A stretch of 33,165 nucleotides of DNA, from NCBI GenBank assembly GCA_000697335.1, contig JNEM01010838.1, forward strand, positions 1 through 33,165, given 5' to 3'. Source of the stretch: Conidiobolus incongruus B7586. Taxonomy: Eukaryota > Entomophthoromycota > Entomophthoromycetes > Entomophthorales > Conidiobolaceae. The notes beneath the pieces were generated by a model that was given only the letters and a program-made list of their open reading frames with translations, searched no databases and was not told the origin of the DNA. The stretch's first letter is position 1. Every line of letters starts with the position of its first letter. Positions 21,032 to 30,769 of this stretch are shown here, piece after piece. The position numbers and the translations under genes are program-made.

Positions 21032-22828
21032 ATGCTTAGAACGTCACTTATTAAAACACTTAACAGAAGTTCTTTACAGTTGTCAAAGAGATTAAAGATC
21101 ATGAAAGTAAATAGTTTGAATACTTTTAAATTGAGTTATCAATCACCAGCTAGAATTAATAATAATATTACTTTTACTGGAAATCCATTAAATAGGTTAT
21201 TGATATAACTAAATCCAAATTCAATTAAAATTAATATAAGATATAGAATTAGCGATTGGCGCGATAATGAACTTTTCTTAAATGCCCTATTGAATGGAGG
21301 AAATTCCAATTTTGCAATATTTACTACTCGTAAGGCGCTATTCTCGAGTGAAACTAAGAGTGTTGCTTGGTTTAGTAGAGACCAAGTCACCAATTTAATC
21401 CCTGCGAATTATGAGTACAATCTCAAATTTACTATCCCTCTCGAACTCAAAGGTATTACAGTAGCTCTATTGGGTATTCCAACATCCGAAGAAGTGCCAA
21501 AAGGCGATTCCGTATCGTTTTGGGCAATTCACTTAACCGATCAGTGGTTGGAATCCGAAGCTGGTCAACAATTTGATAAAGGTAACTCCTATTCAAACAA
21601 TTAATAGACTAATATTAATTATATTCAATAGAAATTAATGAAAATAAATTAAGATGGATGTATTTGAGACCTACAGCTTTTAGTTTACAATTTATGGAAG
21701 CTTCAATCGTCAGTTTAGCAGCTTCAATAGTATGTAACAAATTATCTAATTCAAAAACAATTGTATTAATCATGATATAGATTGATTGGAATCAAAAACA
21801 CAAATACTGTCCATGCTGCGGTAGTCGTACAGGTAACACTGACTTAATAATATTATAGCATCAATATATTAACAGGATTAATATTAAGTCATGGGAGAAT
21901 CTGGGTACAAAAGAATATGTGGATCAACCCTAGAAGCTGAATTGATACCTAAAGATGTTAATTTTATAGTCAACAATGAAGAAGAGTGCCAATCCAAAGC
22001 TAGTGTTACGAATTTTTCTTATCCAAGAACTGGTAAATTTCAATTTTAACAATGATATATATATAGTTGTAATCATTGGAAATAGATCCAGTAGCTATTT
22101 TCTGCATTGTTTCAGAAGATGGTAATGAAATTCTATTGGGTAAGAAGGGAGCTTACTTGGGCGGAATGTACTCATGTTTAGCTGGATTTATCGAGCCTGG
22201 AGAATCCTTGGAGGTAAATAAATTCACTATCTTTATTAATTCATAATTAACTTTGATTTAGGAAGCTGTTCAGCGAGAGGCCTTCGAAGAATCCGGCATT
22301 CAAGTGAAAGATGTATTTTATTACACCAGCCAACCTTGGGTAATATTTCATCAATTTTAATAATTAGAATTTATATTGACTATTCGACAGCCTTTTCCCA
22401 ATAATTTAATGTTGGGGTGTTATGCTACAGCTATGAATAAAAATATTAAAATTGATGAAAAGGTAATTAAATTAAAAAATATTGATAACTATAATATATT
22501 AAATAATGTATGATTTTAGGAATTATCCGGTAAAAATTATTTCCCAATACTCTAATCAAAAAATCACCTTTCTAACCTCAATTTAGATGCTAAATGGTTC
22601 ACCAAAGCCCAATTACAACAGTGTTTGAAAGAGAATGCAGACAACTGGAAGAAGATTGCCAAACTAATGAAAGGAGCTGGAAATCCCGAAATTCCAGAAT
22701 TCGAACTTCTCATCCCCGACAAATACGCTATTGCACACCATTTAATAGCTAATTGGGCTAATGCTAAAGATTTAAATCATCTTTTTAATCCTTTGATTAA
22801 TAATAATGGACCAAATGCTCAGTTATAA
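21032..22828 (+). CDS. NPY1: NADH pyrophosphatase (Npy1/NUDT12 type Nudix hydrolase), 440 aa, 10 exons
   Basis: Exons 21032-21195, 21247-21581, 21632-21729, 21781-21832, 21889-22032, 22086-22213, 22262-22339, 22391-22462, 22520-22529 and 22587-22828 (1323 nt). It splits NADH (and NAD-capped RNA in relatives) into NMNH and AMP; the yeast and mammalian enzymes are peroxisomal. Visible parts: the N-terminal domain with TFTGNPLNRISDW; a zinc-ribbon start CPCCG (209-213) with further Cys227 and Cys250; YPRTDP (261-266); a perfect Nudix box (298-320, G-x5-E-x7-RE-x2-EE-x-GI); and the subfamily signature SQPWPFPNN (330-338) that marks NADH-specific members. Metazoan ankyrin repeats are absent. Introns are 50-57 nt; intron 1 has a weak GTTATT donor and exon 9 is only 10 nt. 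The first 23 residues are basic and Ser/Thr-rich, with a second ATG at codon 24. The C-terminus is NAQL, a weak PTS1-like tripeptide. Confidence 0.93.
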
Positions 22829-22860
22829 TTATTTAAATTTTTATAATAATAAATTTTAAT

Positions 22861-24185
22861 TTATTCCACAATATCTTGAACTCGTTCTAAATTCGTAATT
22901 TTTTCGTTACAAATTAAACAACTATAATCGGGATCCATCTTCATTTGAGTGATAATACAAGCGTAGCAGAATCGGTGACTGCAATTCGCCTGGTAAGGAA
23001 TTTGCAACGAACAGTCATCAGTGCCCAAAAATTTAGTATTCAATTGGTCACCTGTGCCCAGTTCCATGGATGCAGTATTCAAATACTTTTCATAGTAGCA
23101 AATTGCACACTTGTCACTTGGTAATTTCTTCAATATAACACCATTTTCGTCGTTTTTAGATCCTGAATGAGTAAATTTTAACCAATAAGTTTGAACTTTT
23201 TGAAGGTTGATAAGAGGAATTAAAAACATCAAGAATTCCTAAATATTTTTAAAATTAATATATAAAGTTAAACTAATCGAAAAGTAATTAATTACAGTGA
23301 AAGCGTCCCAAATTAATTGTCTATTTAAAAATTCGTAACTAATCTGTCTGTTGGATTGTTTTTGATTATAAACTAATCTCAAATTTAATAATCTACCAGC
23401 CAAAGTCAAATATCTAATCTTATATCAGTATTAAATCTATATGATTTGTTATAATCTACTTACTTCCCATCGATTAGAAACCAACAATAATTTAAAAAAT
23501 TAAAATATTTAATATAATTCTTTAATTTTAATAATACTTTAAAAGTTTTATACTTAATAGAATTCTAAATTAAATATTAATGTAAATAATTATATGAGTT
23601 AATTAATTGATAATTACCTCAGTTTCGTCACTCCATCCAGATTTTGAAAGATATTTAATTAACTTTTTAAACATATAAGGTATTCCTATTGTCAACAAAC
23701 CAAACATTAAAATTTTATTTCTAATTTGATTCCCACTAGATTGACTATTTTCTAAACTTAGATTAATATCTAAAAATGATTGAAATATTAAATATGAAAC
23801 TTACTAGAAATGTTAAAATCAAACTTTAAATTTTGTAATTGGTTCCCGTAACTTCCTTTAGTTTTGTTATTAGTTAACATGGAGAAATAAAAACAAGTTA
23901 ATTTTATTAAAAGGTTGATTTCTTCTTCTAGGTTGTTTTTGAAATTTTTCTAAGACATTATTAATATTAGATTATATAAAATTAGAGTTTAGTTACTTTA
24001 AATAATGTAAAACTTTGCCAAAACTGGTCTTTAAGTAAGTTTTGAAGTTCATTATCAAGTAATTGACTGTCCAATTGGCTCACGCGACTCACCTGGAAGG
24101 GTGACGAGTTTAACTTGGATAAAGTTGACAGTTTATTAATATTGATAGGCTCATAAGTAGGCAATTTGACAGTATTAGAACTCAT
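22861..24185 (-). CDS. PEX2: Peroxin PEX2, RING E3 ligase of the peroxisomal membrane, 360 aa, 6 exons
   Basis: Minus-strand exons 24185-23997, 23949-23805, 23769-23618, 23564-23464, 23413-23296 and 23238-22861 (1083 nt). With PEX10 and PEX12, PEX2 forms the retrotranslocation ligase that ubiquitinates the import receptor PEX5. Diagnostic parts: RVSQLDSQLLDNEL near the N-terminus, the QLQNLKF segment, the helical run around GLLTIGIPYMFKKL, RQISYEFLNRQLIWDAFT, and EFLMFLIPLINL just before the RING. The C-terminal C3HC4 RING has Cys279, Cys282, Cys321, His323, Cys326, Cys329, Cys342 and Cys345, with a 38-residue loop after Cys282; long loops here occur in fungal PEX2. Every junction keeps frame and family residues. 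Intron 2 is only 35 nt; the others are 47-57 nt. The gene converges on the NADH pyrophosphatase gene with 32 bp between stop codons. Confidence 0.93.
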
Positions 24186-24859
24186 TAATATGCTTATTGA
24201 AGGTAAAAGATAATTAAAATAAATTGATCATATTGGACTGTTAATCCATAGGATTGAGAATTATTCTCACTAATGCTCATTAATATTTTGTGGGATTACA
24301 ATTAATTTGTATTGAATGTGAGCATGTGATTTTGAATTTTAAATATTCTAAAATAATTATTTTATTGTTGTGGTCACATATATTTCACTCAGATGATCTA
24401 TGGATATATATTATAGTAAATGATTGTATTATCACTTGAATGATAAATGATCAATATATATGGCAATATCTATTAAAAATAATTAAGTGATGTAAACATT
24501 AAAAATTTGATTTGATTTGATAATATTTATTTAATTATTAATTCTAACTAAAATTGAGTAATTTATTATATTATCATATTAAAACTCTGGAAAGTTAAAA
24601 TTATTAATGGAATTTAAATTTTTATTAATAATAGAATTTATTTTAAGTGTTTAATATTGAGATAGTTAAGGTAATTTTAATTTTCATAATAAAAAATATA
24701 TTTAAGTATTTAAATAAATTGCAATAAATTATAAACGATAGTATTGGATAATTGAATTTATATTAAAGTAACAGATATTATGATATATATCGAATTGAAA
24801 TAAAATATATTATTATAAAGATATAATTTGATTATTAACAAACTAAAAAATAATTGGAG
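24186..24859. other. AT-rich spacer between PEX2 and the tRNA gene
   Basis: Includes the presumed PEX2 promoter (right of 24185). No TATA box, gene or repeat is recognisable. Confidence 0.5.
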
Positions 24860-24865
24860 AAAAAA
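24860..24865 (-). terminator. RNA polymerase III terminator of the tRNA-Ser gene
   Basis: Six T residues on the minus strand, 18 nt after the tRNA discriminator base. Confidence 0.75.
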
Positions 24866-24883
24866 GGATTTGGTTATTAAATC

Positions 24884-24965
24884 CGACACCTACAGGATTC
24901 GAACCTGTGCTCCCAAAGGGAAACGCCTTAGCAGGGCGCCGCGTTAACCACTCCGCCAAAGTGTC
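24884..24965 (-). tRNA. tRNA-Ser(GCU), intronless, 82 nt
   Basis: The minus strand folds into a complete class-II tRNA. The acceptor stem GACACTT pairs with AGGTGTC plus discriminator G. The anticodon stem GCGCC/GGCGT encloses loop CTGCTAA, with anticodon GCT reading AGC/AGU serine codons. A long variable arm (CCC-TTT-GGG) is typical of serine, and the T arm is ACAGG-TTCGAAT-CCTGT. A-box (TGGCGGAGTGG) and B-box (GGTTCGAATCC) promoters are present. CCA is not encoded, as in eukaryotes. Confidence 0.97.
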
Positions 24966-25299
24966 TTGTACAACTTCTTTCAATTATATATTATATATAA
25001 TTTTATAAATTCATTTTGATAAATATTCGGATAATTATCTATATAATTATCTATTTCTTAATTTATTCATTCCCGTATATTTGTTTTATTTTAATATTTC
25101 TATTCAACAATTATCTTTAACATAACATTATCCATATTTTTATTTACTATTTTCCCATAATATTTCACTTTGTGTAATTTCAAATTAGATCAAATAAATT
25201 GCGTCATAGTCAATTTATTTCCTATTTAATCTGATTCATTATTCATAGTCTTTTATTACATTCAATTCTTTAATTATAAAAATTATATTACCTATATTA
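24966..25299. other. AT-rich spacer upstream of the CBS-domain gene
   Basis: Control regions of the tRNA (upstream side) and of the CBS-domain gene. No further element seen. Confidence 0.5.
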
Positions 25300-25307
25300 T
25301 ATAAATA
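25300..25307 (+). promoter_or_regulatory. TATA element of the CBS-domain gene
   Basis: TATAAATA, 45 bp before the ATG, implying a very short leader. Confidence 0.5.
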
Positions 25308-25344
25308 CCCTAATCAGTTATTATTAAAAAGTAAATTTATCAAA

Positions 25345-25839
25345 ATGACTGATAATAAATTAAATCAATTTCAATGGGTAATTAACATTAGATGCAATCA
25401 TATTCATTTATTAATTTAAATTTAGGCAACTGTTGAAGATTTGCAACTGAACCCAGCAACTACTTTATTCACCACATCCCAAGTAGAAGACGCTATACAA
25501 CTAATGATAACTCACGACTATTCGCAATTGCCTATAGTAACCAAGCAACGCGATTTAGTAGGTTACGTGACTTTAAAAAACCTTCAAAATCAGTTAAATA
25601 CGAAACGTATCGAATTAAACACCCCTTTGGAAAAGGTAATGTATCCATTTAAAAAGAATATTAATTACGAATTAATTACTCTTGATACACTATTAATTGA
25701 TTTGGACAAATTCTTTAAGAGGAAACATACCGTTGCTTTTATTACTGACGATCAATTAAAATTTTGTATTGGCGTTGTAACGCCTTTCGATTTGGAATTA
25801 TTTTTGGGTCAGAGGAGTCGATTAAATGAATTTAATTAA
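25345..25839 (+). CDS. Two-CBS-domain protein, 148 aa, 2 exons
   Basis: Exons 25345-25377 and 25426-25839 (447 nt); intron 48 nt with GTAATT donor and AAATTTAG acceptor right after codon 11. The start ATG is the first after the TATA box and has the favourable context CAAAATGA. The protein is essentially a tandem CBS (Bateman) module. The first repeat is about residues 14-68 (TSQVEDAIQLMITHDYSQLP, then LVGYVTLKNLQ). The second is about 75-138 (LEKVMYPF, then TLDTLLIDLDKFF and GVVTPFDLELF). Such modules bind adenosine nucleotides or S-adenosylmethionine and usually regulate a partner; fungi have small stand-alone versions related to the regulatory end of cystathionine beta-synthase. There is no catalytic domain, signal peptide or membrane segment. 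It converges on the CENP-I gene with 15 bp between stop codons. Confidence 0.87.
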
Positions 25840-25854
25840 TAAATTTAAGTGATT

Positions 25855-28662
25855 TTAATATCTTTGACTTAGTGACGATATGGTAGATTTTAAAAATGCT
25901 ATGAGTCCTTTGTAACCTCGAGATTCGATCTCTCTTAAATGTCTAATTCGATATTCTGCATAAAGTTCTTGTTTTTGCTATTGAAAATTTGAATTAATAG
26001 ATGCTATTTAGTTTGATATATATATATTAAACTTACTGATGAACTTTCAATAGGTAAATATTTAAATAATTCAACGGAAGCAGGATGGTTGGGAGTGATA
26101 TTAGGAGGTAGACGAATTTGATTGCTCTAAACAAAATCTTATTAATACTTTTTCTAAATGAAAAAATAGTGACGTAACTTACATTTAACAATTCCACAAA
26201 GATATCAAAGTCATTAATGTTAAAAAATCCCAAATGATTGGATAAATTCATCAAACTTCCATAGTAATTATTTGATTGTTTAAATTGCTGAATTAAATTG
26301 TTGTTAATATATAACCCTGTAGCAATTTCGTCTTTGGTGAATAGCTTGTTACGCCATAGCATGTTACAAAAATCCATAGTGAGTGCGTTGAGGAAGGCAA
26401 CTTGATCTGTGGTCATCATCATATAGTGTAATAGGTTATGATTTTTGGCTTTGATGAGTTGGGTAATATCCATTGAAGATGTTCGATAATTTGTAAGAAT
26501 ATGGGTGAAGCGGGATAAACTCATTCCATGAGGAATTAAACCCATAAAGATCAAGAGGAATTTAGATGGAATAACCAGTTGAGGTATTTTAAATCGATTC
26601 CAAAGGTTAGATTGCTAAAGTTATATAAGTCATTAATTCAATATAATACAATGTTGATAAATGGATTTACTATTTCATAAAAGTTAAATATGTGGTGTAA
26701 AATATAAAAATTAAATTGGTTCATCTAAAATTAACCTCAATTAATAGCAGTCATATTTAATTGATTCAATATAATTACCTGTAATGCTATTAAACTTAAT
26801 TTTTCATACCATAGAGTCAATTTCTTTAACAATTCTAAATATTCTTTCAACATAGTACATTTGCCAAGATGTTGAAATTTATATGTTGATAAAGCTTCGG
26901 CTGTATGCGATTCCAACTGTGAATATTCCAACTGAAATCTTAAGCACCAATTCTTGAACAATCGTGTAATAGTGTTCATAATTTGAACCTGAACCCAAAT
27001 ATCCATTGTGAGGAATTGATTTTTGAAAGGTTTGAGAACCATTTGATTGAGCTCTTCAAATTGCATAGGCTGTAAAAGTTCAATCAGTGGGAGGAGAGAA
27101 TCGTAATAATCCAAACCATTCCATGTAGTTAGTATGTGATAGATACCAGGTTCCAAACCGGAAGGAACATATCCCAGATAATCGCAAAATTCGTAGCAAT
27201 AATGCAAAATTTGCCCTATATTGTGACTGGATGATTCGTGAAGTAGAATATGTACACAGTTATCGATAATATTCAGACAGAAAGTTTCGTTAGGTTGAAT
27301 TTTGAATAATTCATAAATGAATTTCGATTTTAAGTTGATTAGGTTTTGAGGGTTAAAGTGTAGTTGATGATTCTTTTCAATTAATTCAGTTGTGTTAGAT
27401 ACACTTTCGAAAAGTATCTTCTCTTTCTAATTATTCAGAGTTAATATTTGAATAATAAAAATAAATGGTAATAATTACTGGTAACGTTTGATTTAATATA
27501 GATAGTGAAATGAGCGATCTTTTGGTTCCATTAATAGATGACTAAGATTGAAATAAGTTAGTAAAATTACAATTAAAAAAATAATAAATATATATTTACA
27601 TGATTTAAGTTCAGTTGATTAAAATTGAAATTCAATTTACATTGCCACTCATTAAATAAATTATAAAATTTGAGTTTTCTGGCTTTATCATCATGCTAAA
27701 CAATTAAATACTTAGTTAAATATCAATAAAACTAAGAGCATTGAATTACTGATATGGTTTTAAATAACTGATTTCCATGAAATTTTAACTGCTTGGGCAA
27801 TATGTCCACTTGATTCGGTTTGAACAGTTTAAATGTTAGTAATAATTCTGTTAATTCGGGGCTATAACCGAATTTAGACTGTAATTCCATTCTACAAAGA
27901 AGTTATAATTAGTATTGAATATGTATTAAATGGCAAAATATTTACATTTGACGAATTCTAAATAGAGTAACATGATGAGATCTTGTTAATTTATGTAAAA
28001 TAACGCAAATATAAGGTCTAAATAATAACAATTGATTAATATTTTTTATATATAAATGTAAAAAGAAATTACCGAATAAATTCGTAATCAATATAATGAA
28101 ACCAAATAGAATAAAAATTTTCTAATAAATTGAAATCTTTAATAATTTCCCAAATTAGTATAATCCATTTGGTAATTGATTTCTAATATATAAAAAATAT
28201 ATAAATATAAATATCATAGAATTGTATTATATTATGTAATTTACCAATAAATCTGGCGAATTTTTCAGAGATTTAAATCGACTCAGAATTTTAATAATCA
28301 AGTGGGAAGATATTGGTTCATTTGGAAATAATGTATTTAATATCTTTTTGGAATGTTTGTCATCTAAAAAATTAAAAATAAAAATTAGCATGTGTATCAA
28401 CAAACTACTTATAGAAATACCTATATTCGAATTCAAAATATGATCGAACAAAGTATCCACTTCTTCATGGCTAAATCCTAATCTTGTGGATTTTTCTTCA
28501 TATTCTTTCCAAACTTGAGTTAATGGTCCCTTATCTAAAAATGAATTTAATGTTATAAATTTAAAAAATAATTGAGACTATATTATTACCTGATTTCAAG
28601 GTTGATAAAAATCGATAAATTTTCCATTCATCGGAAGTTGATATTTCTTCATTTAAATTCAT
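25855..28662 (-). CDS. Inner-kinetochore protein CENP-I/Mis6, 711 aa, 13 exons
   Basis: Minus-strand exons 28662-28590, 28534-28421, 28363-28245, 28182-28073, 28017-27946, 27891-27750, 27695-27600, 27541-27479, 27426-26779, 26724-26671, 26614-26183, 26126-26037 and 25977-25855 (2136 nt). CENP-I (Mis6 in fission yeast, Ctf3 in budding yeast) is a HEAT-like helical subunit of the constitutive centromere network that binds CENP-A chromatin with CENP-H/K/M. Family hallmarks: the middle block TWNGLDYYDSLLPLIELL (364-381) followed by LKPFKNQFLT, and near the C-terminus LSRFTHILTNYR and FLNALTMDFCNMLWRNKLF, matching the conserved 'FNGFLMDICNCLWRSRAF'-like segment. It ends with an EYRIRHLREIESRGYKGL helix, matching the family's last helix. 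Length fits the family. Introns are 52-62 nt with GTAA or GTATTT donors; intron 2 (57 nt) is in frame and stop-free. Confidence 0.85.
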
Positions 28663-29450
28663 CTTTCATTGAATTATTTTTTGTTGAATAATTTGATTTG
28701 ATTTATTGTCGCCATCAATTGATTAAATTTATATTTTCAATTTAATAATAGAATTTTATGGGATTGATTTATTGCTTGAGCCTTGAGAATTAAAATATAT
28801 GGTTTCTATATCCCTCTAATAGTTACTTAGATTATAAAAATATTAATTTTTGACTTCTAGTAACTAAATTATATTAAGCTAGTACAATTTAGTATAACCA
28901 ATTATCTTTAATAAATAAATTCATAATGTTTCGATAATAAATAGTTTATATGTAAGTTCATTATATTGAAATTAAAATTAGAATAATTTTTTCAAATTGC
29001 TAATAATCTGATTGAATTATTTAAATGACTTAATTTTAATTCTTTATCAAATTCTTACAAGTCTATATATCTATATAAATTATTAATAAAAATTTCGAAT
29101 TAAGAATGAGCCAAAGATGAATTTAATTTTCGAAAATTATCAGTATATATGAACATTTATCTAAAAACGAATCAATATATTATTTATATAACGGTAATAC
29201 AATATGTTTCATATCAAAATTCAATTGATTTCACATTTATTAAAACTTTATTTAGGAAGAAAATCATTTTCTATTTATTATTGAATTAAAATGAAAATTA
29301 AATAATTCAAATATATTCTTTAACAAACTTAAATTTTATTCATAAATTCAAATAATATATTAGGAAAATGGTTTGAAATAATCATTTTTTGAGAAATATA
29401 CTTATTGTATATATCAAAATTAATGTTTTATTTAAATATTTTATGATTAT
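28663..29450. other. AT-rich stretch upstream of CENP-I
   Basis: Presumed promoter side of the CENP-I gene, then anonymous AT-rich DNA. No gene or TATA box is evident. Confidence 0.5.
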
Positions 29451-29930
29451 ATTGTCCTATAAGGAGAAGTAGGTTGGGAGAGATTAATACTAGCGCGGTG
29501 GTTATGAATATGGGATGAGAAAGCATGAGGACAGAATTTGATGGATGATGGATTTATGGATAGTGAAGTGAATATGTTCCAGAGAGTTTAAAAATAAATC
29601 AAGTATAAAAACAGAAAAAAAATTATGATTCGGTGAATTTACTCTTATTGATAATAATATATATATCAATTTAATATCAAAAGGGTGTTAAACAACTTTA
29701 ATATTAGAGGAATGAGATGTGAAGATATTGGAAAGAATATATCAAGACATTAAACTAGTTCTAATTAGTTTAGATTGATGTATTGACTTAAGTATTAAGA
29801 TATAAATAATGACTATATGAGTAAGGATTGATAAATACTCTAAAAATAAGGGTCAATATAAATGAAGAATATATTTTGTAATAATTTTATTTTTTTGAAT
29901 TATTCAAATCAAGTTGATAATTGTTAAATC
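29451..29930. other. Purine-rich, less AT-rich patch without a clear gene
   Basis: From 29460 to 29590 the plus strand is strongly purine-rich and richer in G than its surroundings. Translation in six frames gives nothing I recognise. It may be a remnant of a gene or element. Confidence 0.35.
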
Positions 29931-29934
29931 CCTC

Positions 29935-30112
29935 AGCTCGTAGATGGATTTCAAGAATAATGCCCTCAGCATTCTGATACCGATAGCTTAAAGCTAGGTG
30001 TCGGCAATGAAAAGAGTGTTCATTGAGATAGTTGGCCAATGAAGTGGTCAATTCTCACTATTAAGGTTGCTGGACTACTTCAATTAGTAGGAATGAATTC
30101 ACCAATAACTAT
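29935..30112 (+). pseudogene. Possible major-facilitator transporter scrap
   Basis: Plus-strand sequence near 30030-30110 reads WPMKWSILTIKVAGLLQLVG, resembling the 'NPLNWP..KKW..T...' entry into the first membrane helix of fungal drug:H+ antiporter-type MFS proteins. It is preceded by an Asp/Ser-rich hydrophilic stretch (SDTDSLKLGVGNEKS), as in their cytosolic N-termini. A stop interrupts the frame and no further helices follow, so at most it is a fragment. Low confidence. Confidence 0.3.
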
Positions 30113-30177
30113 ATTTAAATGATTTTGCTTAAATCATCAAATTTTTATTGAAGCTTTAAGTTTGTAAAAGAAAAAAT

Positions 30178-30420
30178 CGAAAATTTACTTATTAACAGTT
30201 ACTGAGGATATGATTATAAGTTTGAAACAATAGAGGTAGGACAAGATTTTAATTTTATACTGTCAGCAGACAGTCCAGATGATCCAGTATTGCTAGGTTC
30301 ATTTTCCCTGGAAATAGCCAAGTGTTGAGAGGAATTAAGCAGTATTTGAAAAGAGGTTTTGCGACAAAATTATGGTTTCAAAATAAGGTACATATACTTA
30401 TAACATTTGCTCAGCTTATA
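30178..30420 (+). other. Coding-like fragment of unknown origin
   Basis: Short coding-like runs (FNFILSADSPDDPVLLGSF and, in another frame, VLRGIKQYLKRGFATKLWF) stand out from AT-rich surroundings. They are not in one frame and match no family I can name. They may be exons of the gene decayed upstream or downstream. Confidence 0.25.
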
Positions 30421-30769
30421 TCTTTGAATAACTCATCATTTATCTAAACAATTAAATTTAATGCCAAAATAAATTTTATGAAAAAATTGAAATATGTAAT
30501 TTGAGAATTTTGGGTTTGTTATAAAAAAGCCTTTTACAAATCAACTGAGAATAGTGGAACAGGACGTATATATCTGGATATTGAAATTGTATATCTAGTA
30601 AAAGATGCGACCTAGGATTTAGCTTTGGGTATTATAACTATAGAATTTGGTTAGTAATCTGAATTATCTGTTGAAAAAATTGGATTTTATGAGTTTTAAA
30701 TTTATATATAAACCATAGAAAATGAATATTCTGACTAGAGTAATATTAATAAATTTGGTATTGGTGATT

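Noticed and set aside
21139-21393. Minus-strand 84-codon frame over the start of the NADH pyrophosphatase gene
   Set aside because: Overlaps exons 1-2 of a strongly supported gene, and its peptide is the antisense of them.
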